From Clostridia bacterium (GTDB lineage: Bacteria > Bacillota > Clostridia > Oscillospirales > SIG627), in NCBI GenBank assembly GCA_017453605.1, contig JAFTEP010000084.1, forward strand, positions 1-10,666: a DNA stretch of 10,666 bases, read 5' to 3'. Shown piece after piece: positions 5,862 through 10,666 of the stretch. Below the pieces are notes generated by a model. That model worked only from the letters and a program-made list of their open reading frames with translations, made no database searches and was not told the DNA's origin. Numbering within the stretch: position 1 is the stretch's first letter; every line of letters begins with the position of its first letter. A program made the position numbers and the translations under genes.

Positions 5862-6956
5862 ATGAACACTAAAATACTCGATCTTTCAAATACCTCATCA
5901 TTTGATTCGGCTCTCGCCCTTGCCGCCGATACGGTCAGAAAAGGCGGTCTCGTCGCGTTCCCGACGGAGACGGTTTACGGACTCGGAGCAGACGCGCTCG
6001 ATCCCGAGGCGTCAAAAAAGATATACGCCGCAAAGGGCAGACCGTCGGACAACCCTCTCATCGTTCACATCGCTGAACCGGCTGAAGTTTTCGACTACGC
6101 ATTCCCTGATTCCCGCGGGATAGCCGAGAAACTCTGTTCTTCTTTTATGCCCGGTCCGCTGACCGTCGTTTTGAAAAAGAAATCCATAATCCCCGACGAA
6201 GTTACAGGCGGTCTCGATACCGTCGCCATAAGATGTCCGTCGGATCCAGTCGCTCACGCTTTCATCGCCGCCTGCGGCGTCCCCATAGCCGCTCCTTCCG
6301 CTAATTTGTCCGGAAAGCCGAGCCCTACGAGAGCTTCCCACGTGATAGACGATCTGGACGGCAGAGTCGACCTGATCCTCTGCGGAGAAGACTCGGCGAT
6401 AGGCCTCGAATCCACAATCGTTCTTGTGACCAACGAGCGTGTCAAGCTCCTCAGACCGGGCTTCATTACGGTCCCGCAGCTCGAAAGCGTCGTCGGAAAG
6501 ATCGAGATCGACAAAGCTGTCACCGACAAGCTCCGGGACGGAGAAAGACCTCTGGCTCCCGGAATGAAATACAGGCATTACGCTCCGCAGGCTCCCGTTA
6601 CTATGATAAAAGGCGAAGATAGCGACGTCAGACGCTTTTTTGCCGAAGCTCTGCTTGACGGCAGCGCCGTGATCTGTTTTGACGAGGATCTTGAATTTTT
6701 GGGCGGTTTTTCGACAAGTTCCGGCGCTCCCATCGTTTTTTCTCTCGGCCCTCAAAACGATCATCTCACTCAGGCAAAGAGACTTTTTGACGCCCTGAGG
6801 ACACTCGACCGGAAGGAAGTCAGACAGATCTATTCGAGACTTCCCGAAAAGGACGGCGTCGGACTTGCTGTTTTCAACCGACTCATCAAGGCCTGCGGCT
6901 TCTGCATAAAGCGGATTGGAGAGTTCAAAAATGAAGATAATCGGGATCTGCGGTAA
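5862..6956 (+). CDS. tsaC: L-threonylcarbamoyladenylate synthase (Sua5/YwlC/YrdC family)
   Basis: This enzyme makes threonylcarbamoyl-AMP from threonine, bicarbonate and ATP, the first step of t6A modification at A37 of ANN-decoding tRNAs. The YrdC domain (about 15-205) shows FPTETVYGLGADA (33-45), KGRPSDNPLIVHI (58-70), MPGPLTVVL (96-104), SANLSGKPSPT (146-156), GLESTIV (181-187) and LRPG (197-200). The conserved linker PGMKYRHYAP (233-242) leads into a C-terminal Sua5 domain ending near GVGLAVFNRL (332-341). At 364 residues this is the long Sua5-type form rather than the short E. coli TsaC. No canonical ribosome binding site precedes the ATG, which is 14 nt after prfA, so translation may be coupled to prfA. 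Its last 26 nt overlap coaE. Confidence 0.95.
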   Translation: MNTKILDLSNTSSFDSALALAADTVRKGGLVAFPTETVYGLGADALDPEASKKIYAAKGRPSDNPLIVHIAEPAEVFDYAFPDSRGIAEKLCSSFMPGPLTVVLKKKSIIPDEVTGGLDTVAIRCPSDPVAHAFIAACGVPIAAPSANLSGKPSPTRASHVIDDLDGRVDLILCGEDSAIGLESTIVLVTNERVKLLRPGFITVPQLESVVGKIEIDKAVTDKLRDGERPLAPGMKYRHYAPQAPVTMIKGEDSDVRRFFAEALLDGSAVICFDEDLEFLGGFSTSSGAPIVFSLGPQNDHLTQAKRLFDALRTLDRKEVRQIYSRLPEKDGVGLAVFNRLIKACGFCIKRIGEFKNEDNRDLR

Positions 6957-7545
6957 TTCGGGTTCCGGCAAGTCTACGGTTTGCTCTGTCCTTCGTGAGA
7001 ACGGTTTCGGGATCATCGATTGCGACAAGGTCTACGCCGATCTGATTGCCCCTCCGTCCGCTCTGCTCGATAAACTCAGAGCCGAGTTCGGAGATAAAGT
7101 CATCGCTCCTGACGGGACCCTTGACAGAAAAGCGCTTTCCGGGATCGTCTTCTCCGATCGGGAAAAACTTGAACATCTGAATTCCATAACGTTTTCATAC
7201 ATAATTAAAAGAGTCAAAAAGATCCTCTGTCTGTTTAAAAACAGAAAGAAAGAGTTTTGCGTTATCGACGCTCCGCTTTTATTCGAGAGCGGGCTCGACG
7301 CGATCTGTGATTACACCGTCGTTGTTTCGTGCCCGGAGTCTGTCCGTCTCGAAAGGCTTGCCGTAAGAGACGACGCCGATCCGGCGGACTTGAAAAAGAG
7401 GATAGATTCTCAGACCAAAGAAGAAGTGCTTATAAAAAAGTGCGATTTCGTGATCGAGAACTTTTCCGGGCTCGATGTATTGAAGCAAAACACACTTCTT
7501 TTGATCCGGACTCTCGAGAGGGGAGGAAGCTTTGAGACGTATTAA
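6931..7545 (+). CDS. coaE: Dephospho-CoA kinase
   Basis: CoaE phosphorylates the 3'-hydroxyl of dephospho-CoA with ATP, the last step of coenzyme A synthesis. The protein has 204 residues, normal for the family. A P-loop GNSGSGKST (8-16) is followed by IIDCDKVY (28-35, matching the usual DAD substrate motif), the LDRKALSGIVF block (64-74), DAPLLFES (113-120) and lid residues LKKRIDSQ (154-161). The usual HP dipeptide after LNxI is replaced: LNSITFSYI (83-91). The ATG at 6931 is chosen because GGAGAG lies about 8 nt upstream and the protein then begins at the expected MKIIGICG; the in-frame TTG at 6916 is part of that ribosome binding region. It overlaps tsaC by 26 nt and the transglycosylase gene by 14 nt, which argues for one transcript. 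Confidence 0.94.
   Translation: MKIIGICGNSGSGKSTVCSVLRENGFGIIDCDKVYADLIAPPSALLDKLRAEFGDKVIAPDGTLDRKALSGIVFSDREKLEHLNSITFSYIIKRVKKILCLFKNRKKEFCVIDAPLLFESGLDAICDYTVVVSCPESVRLERLAVRDDADPADLKKRIDSQTKEEVLIKKCDFVIENFSGLDVLKQNTLLLIRTLERGGSFETY
7521..7528 (+). promoter_or_regulatory. Ribosome binding site fixing a TTG start
   Basis: GGGAGGAA inside the end of coaE lies 3-5 nt before TTG at 7532. It is the only strong site in the area. The next in-frame methionine downstream is within the catalytic domain (residue 79), so the TTG is very likely the real start of the transglycosylase. Confidence 0.75.
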
Positions 7546-8089
7546 GCATCTCATTGAATTTCTGCTCGTCGTCGCAGTTGCCTTCGGCGCCGCATACGGA
7601 TTTTTCTGCTGGTATAAATCTTCCGTTATACCTTTGAGATACCAGGAGTTCGTCTCAAAGTATTCAGAAGAATACAAAGTTCCGGAATCCGTGATCTACG
7701 CGGTCATCAAGTGTGAGAGCAATTTCAGAGCAGACGCCGTCAGTACGGCGGGCGCAAAAGGTCTTATGCAGATCATGCCTGAGACTTTCTCATGGCTTTC
7801 AACATCTTCGGGCGTCGATTACGATCTTGAACTGATCTCGGATCCGCAGGCGAATATCCACATGGGCGTATATTATCTTTCCTGGCTGAGATCCCGATTC
7901 GGAAGCTGGGAGCTCGTCTGGGCGGCGTATAACGCCGGTCACAACAGGGTCAGACAGTGGACCGAGGATCCCACGCTCTACGCCAACGGAAAGCTTGTCA
8001 GGATCCCGATAGACGAGACCGCCAAATACGTCGAGCGCGTCTCGAATTTCAGAGCTTTATACATGAAGTTTTATTCCGGCCTTGAATGA
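7532..8089 (+). CDS. Membrane-anchored lytic transglycosylase (SLT domain, GH23)
   Basis: Lytic transglycosylases cleave the MurNAc-GlcNAc bond of peptidoglycan with formation of a 1,6-anhydro ring, acting outside the membrane in wall remodelling. The 185-residue protein begins with a short basic stretch and a single membrane segment (about 7-27), probably an uncleaved anchor. The SLT domain follows: PESVIYAVIKCESNF (51-65) with catalytic glutamate E62, GAKGLMQIMPET (74-85), DPQANIHMGVYYL (104-116), AYNAG (132-136) and IPIDETAKYVERV (158-170). All SLT signature blocks are present, so it should be active. There is no separate peptidoglycan-binding domain. It starts with TTG, supported by GGGAGGAA, and overlaps coaE by 14 nt in another frame. 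The coupling to coaE is positional, with no known functional link. Confidence 0.93.
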   Translation: MRRIKHLIEFLLVVAVAFGAAYGFFCWYKSSVIPLRYQEFVSKYSEEYKVPESVIYAVIKCESNFRADAVSTAGAKGLMQIMPETFSWLSTSSGVDYDLELISDPQANIHMGVYYLSWLRSRFGSWELVWAAYNAGHNRVRQWTEDPTLYANGKLVRIPIDETAKYVERVSNFRALYMKFYSGLE

Positions 8090-8130
8090 TACCGAAAAGA
8101 AAAATTATTTAATTATAAAGGAGCTTTACA

Positions 8131-9522
8131 ATGAAGAAAAACGAAAAAGAAGCCGCTTCTCTTGCGTATAAGACCGAGAGCGCGGCAAAGACTATGTCCG
8201 AAAAAGAGATCAGACTTGCTTTTGATTTCGCGAAGGGCTATATGGATTTCATCAATAAATCCAAGACCGAGAGAGACGCCGTCAGGGAGATCCTCAACAA
8301 GGCTTCCGCCGTCGGCTACACGCCCTACGTCTATTCAAAGAAGTACAAACCGGGCGAGAAGGTCTTTTTCAACAACCGTTCAAAAGCGGCGATCCTTGTG
8401 ATCTTCGGAAAAAAGACCGTCGACAACGGCGTGAAGATCATGGCCTCCCATATCGATTCTCCGAGGCTCGATCTCAAGCCGTCTCCCTTGTATGAAGAAG
8501 GGCACATCGGCTTCTTCAAAACGCATTATTACGGCGGCATAAAGAAATATCAGTGGCCCACGATCCAGCTCGCTCTTCACGGTACTGTAGTCAGAGCCGA
8601 CGGCACCTCTGTTGATATCGAGATCGGCGAGGACGAGAACGATCCCGTTTTCTACGTCAACGATCTTTTGCCGCATCTCGACAGGAACCTCGCCCAGAAG
8701 AAGGCGAGCGATTTCATCCCCGCAGAGAGCCTGAATCTCGTCGCCGGAAGTCTTTTGGCGAAAGACGAAGAGAAGGATCCGATCAAGCTCAACATCCTCT
8801 CCATTCTCAAAGAAAAGTATGATATCTGCGAGGAGGATCTTCTTACCTCCGAACTCTGCGCTGTTCCCGCGGCAAAAGCAAGAGACGTCGGACTCGACAG
8901 AAGCATGATCGCAGCATATGCCCACGACGACAAGGTCTGCGCATATCCTTCGCTGGCAGTTATGCTCGAGGCGGACAAGACCCCGGAATACACGACCGTC
9001 TGCGTCTTCGCCGATAAAGAGGAGACCGGAAGCAACAGCAACACCGGGCTTGACACCAACTATCTGTATGATCTTATCGCGGATATCGCGGACACGCAGA
9101 AAGTCAACGTCAGAAAGACCTGGTACATGACAAAGTGCCTTTCCGCCGACGTGAACGCCTGCTACGATCCCAATTTCCCCGAGGTTTTCGAGAAGCTGAA
9201 CAGTGCCTACATTAACCACGGCGTCGTTCTGACAAAATACACCGGAGGCGGCGGAAAATCCTCCACCAACGACGCGACCGCCGAGTTCTTTGCCGAGATC
9301 AGGGGCATCCTCAACCGCGACAAGGTCTGCTGGCAGAGCGCCGAGCTCGGCAAGACCGACGTCGGCGGCGGCGGGACCGTTGCAAAATACATCGCCAAGC
9401 TCAACGCGGACGTTATCGATATCGGTGTGCCCGTCCTCTCCATGCATGCGCCGGTAGAGGTGATCTCCAAGCTCGATCTTTACAGCACATACCTTGCGTT
9501 CAAGGCGTTCTGCAAGGACTGA
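8131..9522 (+). CDS. Aminopeptidase, M18 family (aminopeptidase I zinc metalloprotease)
   Basis: M18 enzymes are cytoplasmic di-zinc aminopeptidases of large oligomeric assembly that trim N-terminal residues, often acidic ones, during peptide turnover. The protein has 463 residues, as expected. Probable metal ligands and catalytic residues are H107 in ASHIDSPRL (105-113), D266 or D267 in AHDDKVCAYPS, E297 and E298 in ADKEETGS (294-301), D340 in SADVNACYDP (338-347) and H439 in SMHAP (437-441). The glycine-rich GGGGKSST (372-379) and GKTDVGGGGTV (407-417) blocks match the clostridial subgroup from memory. These assignments follow the family pattern and are not alignment-checked. Start: ATG with AAAGGAGC about 8 nt upstream. 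It follows the transglycosylase by 41 nt and overlaps the U32 gene by one base (TGATG). Substrate preference cannot be read. Confidence 0.95.
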   Translation: MKKNEKEAASLAYKTESAAKTMSEKEIRLAFDFAKGYMDFINKSKTERDAVREILNKASAVGYTPYVYSKKYKPGEKVFFNNRSKAAILVIFGKKTVDNGVKIMASHIDSPRLDLKPSPLYEEGHIGFFKTHYYGGIKKYQWPTIQLALHGTVVRADGTSVDIEIGEDENDPVFYVNDLLPHLDRNLAQKKASDFIPAESLNLVAGSLLAKDEEKDPIKLNILSILKEKYDICEEDLLTSELCAVPAAKARDVGLDRSMIAAYAHDDKVCAYPSLAVMLEADKTPEYTTVCVFADKEETGSNSNTGLDTNYLYDLIADIADTQKVNVRKTWYMTKCLSADVNACYDPNFPEVFEKLNSAYINHGVVLTKYTGGGGKSSTNDATAEFFAEIRGILNRDKVCWQSAELGKTDVGGGGTVAKYIAKLNADVIDIGVPVLSMHAPVEVISKLDLYSTYLAFKAFCKD

Positions 9523-10666
9523 TGAACTTTTCGCTTCGTCCGCCGGAGCTTCTTGCTCCGGCGGGCAATCCCGAAAAGCTCCTTTACGCGCTTCGATACG
9601 GAGCTGACGCCGTCTATCTTTCTGGCGAACAGTTCGGAATGAGGGCGGCAGCCGGGAATTTTTCAATTGAAGAACTCGAAAAAGCTGTAAAAAAAGTCCA
9701 TTCGCTCGGCAAAAAAGTATATCTGACCGTCAACACCATGCCGAGAAATCAAGAGATCCCCGAACTCGAAGAGTATCTGAAAAGGGTAGGGGACTTGAAA
9801 CCTGACGCCGTTATCGTCGCCGATCTCGGCGTGTTCAGTCTCTGCCGGAAACTGATAGAGCATATTCCCGTTCACATTTCCACGCAGGGAGCGAACGTCA
9901 ACTGGGTCTCCTGCCTCGAATGGCACAAAATGGGAGCCAAAAGAGTCGTTCTCGCAAGAGAACTCTCGCTCGACGAGATAAAGCTTATAAGAGAAAAAAC
10001 GCCTCCCGAACTCGAGATCGAAGTTTTCGTTCACGGCGCGATGTGCGTTTCTTTTTCGGGAAGATGTCTGCTGAGTGAATACTATACCGGCAGAGACGCC
10101 AATCGCGGCAGCTGCACTCAGCCCTGCAGATGGATCTATCACTTCAGCGAAGAAAAGAGACTTTCCGAACAGCTCGACGCTGAGATCCACGAAGAAGGCA
10201 CTTATATTTTCGGATCGAAGGATATGTGTTTGATAGATCACATACCCGAACTTGTCAGAGCGGGGATAGACTGCTTCAAGATCGAGGGAAGGATGAAGAG
10301 CAGCTATTACACCGCCGCTGTCACGAATGCCTACAGAATGGAGCTTGACAGATTCATTTCCGATCCGGTTTCTTATTCGACGGACCCGAGATCGCAAAGG
10401 GAGCTCGACGGAGTATCACACAGAGAATACTGTACGGGATATTTCTTTTCCCATCCGCTTCTCGACGCGAATCTCGCCTCGGCTCCCGGATATCTTAAAG
10501 AAAAGTCTTTTCTTGCGGTTGTCGAGTCGCGCGATGAAAAGACCGGCTTATACAGATGTATCCAGAAAAACAAGATGGACATATCAAAAGAAGTCGAGTA
10601 TCTGACTCCCGGACAGTACGGCAAAAAGATGACTATAGAGGCGATATACGACGAAAATATGCAGCC
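9522..10666 (+). CDS. Peptidase U32 family protein, 3' end beyond window (probable tRNA U34 hydroxylation protein, TrhP/YrrO-like)
   Basis: About 381 codons are visible without a stop, and the gene runs off the right edge. The start is ATG at 9522, sharing its A with the M18 stop codon; AAGGA lies only 3 nt upstream, so coupled translation is likely. The N-terminus carries the family block PELLAPAGN (8-16) and YGADAVYL (26-33). The U32 signature is at about 170-204: FVHGAMC, FSGRCLLS and NRGSCTQPCRW. KIEGRMKSSYY follows near 256-266. Four cysteines, C175, C182, C198 and C236, have the spacing of the iron-sulfur ligands described for the U32 member UbiU. U32 proteins were first named collagenase-like peptidases, but bacterial members studied more recently act in RNA or ubiquinone hydroxylation. 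Resemblance to YrrO/TrhP suggests 5-hydroxyuridine formation at tRNA position 34. The subfamily call is inference. Confidence 0.93.
   Translation, partial: MNFSLRPPELLAPAGNPEKLLYALRYGADAVYLSGEQFGMRAAAGNFSIEELEKAVKKVHSLGKKVYLTVNTMPRNQEIPELEEYLKRVGDLKPDAVIVADLGVFSLCRKLIEHIPVHISTQGANVNWVSCLEWHKMGAKRVVLARELSLDEIKLIREKTPPELEIEVFVHGAMCVSFSGRCLLSEYYTGRDANRGSCTQPCRWIYHFSEEKRLSEQLDAEIHEEGTYIFGSKDMCLIDHIPELVRAGIDCFKIEGRMKSSYYTAAVTNAYRMELDRFISDPVSYSTDPRSQRELDGVSHREYCTGYFFSHPLLDANLASAPGYLKEKSFLAVVESRDEKTGLYRCIQKNKMDISKEVEYLTPGQYGKKMTIEAIYDENMQ
9540..9564 (+). repeat. Perfect 10-bp GC-rich inverted repeat in the start of the U32 gene
   Basis: CCGCCGGAGC (9540-9549), loop TTCTT, GCTCCGGCGG (9555-9564). 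All ten pairs are Watson-Crick and nine are G-C. It begins 16 nt after the start codon's first G, over codons for PPELLAPAG. No T-run follows, so it is not an intrinsic terminator. It may slow ribosome entry or passage, or be a by-product of codon choice in a conserved protein motif. Confidence 0.6.

Noticed and set aside
6916..6930. Upstream TTG start for coaE
   Set aside because: It overlaps the GGAGAG ribosome binding site of the ATG at 6931, which gives the expected N-terminus just ahead of the P-loop.
6012..7028. 338-codon open frame on the minus strand opposite tsaC
   Set aside because: It lies antisense to a gene with every Sua5 motif intact and shows no recognisable domain.
8082..8110. 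Possible promoter for the M18 gene (TTGAAT plus AT-rich downstream region)
   Set aside because: At 17 nt spacing the -10 would be TTATTT, matching only two of six consensus bases; better TATAA-like strings are at the wrong distance.
8380..9666. 428-codon open frame on the minus strand opposite the M18 gene
   Set aside because: It is a shadow of the strongly biased M18 coding strand, matches no family motif, and is crossed by two well-supported plus-strand genes.
9663..10397. 244-codon minus-strand frame at the right end
   Set aside because: It is antisense to the U32 gene, whose family motifs are intact on the plus strand.
1..10666. Search for mobile elements, CRISPR arrays, tRNAs, phage or defence genes and riboswitches
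   Set aside because: No terminal inverted repeats, transposase motifs, spaced direct repeats, tRNA-like cloverleaf or known riboswitch core was seen on either strand by eye.

Overview
The window looks like a chromosomal core region of a Clostridia-class Firmicute, probably a gut-type Oscillospirales or Christensenellales relative. The evidence is an IreB regulator, a clostridial-style MurD, a clostridial-type M18 aminopeptidase, strong AGGAGG-like ribosome binding sites, consensus housekeeping sigma promoters in AT-rich spacers, and roughly 50% GC coding DNA. The taxonomic call is inference. I see no mobile element, CRISPR array, tRNA, phage gene or defence system.

Layout. At the left edge is a plus-strand GH94 glycoside phosphorylase-type gene (to 2127), whose reading frame is still open at the window edge. 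Only 4 bases separate its stop from the stop of the convergent minus-strand gene murD (2132-3490). The terminator I propose for murD lies inside the last codons of the GH94 gene. Upstream of murD, two back-to-back consensus promoters (3541-3615) drive murD leftward and the type A RNase P RNA gene rnpB (3623-3968) rightward. A separate extended -10 promoter then precedes a two-gene unit, ireB plus an unrecognised 96-residue protein, which ends at an intrinsic terminator (4639-4680).

From 4780 to the right edge all genes lie on the plus strand and are tightly packed: prfA (release factor 1), tsaC (threonylcarbamoyl-AMP synthase), coaE (dephospho-CoA kinase), a membrane-anchored lytic transglycosylase, an M18 aminopeptidase and a U32-family protein cut by the right edge. 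tsaC/coaE overlap by 26 nt, coaE/transglycosylase by 14 nt, and M18/U32 by 1 nt. This suggests co-transcription and translational coupling, except for a 41-nt gap with its own strong ribosome binding site before the M18 gene.

Function. The genes serve core processes: translation and tRNA modification (rnpB, prfA, tsaC, probably the U32 gene), cell wall synthesis, remodelling and signalling (murD, lytic transglycosylase, ireB), cofactor synthesis (coaE), peptide turnover (M18) and glucan breakdown (GH94). I do not find an undescribed multi-gene system. The less ordinary points are the small gene paired with ireB, the antisense-embedded murD terminator, and a perfect GC-rich hairpin just inside the start of the U32 gene.
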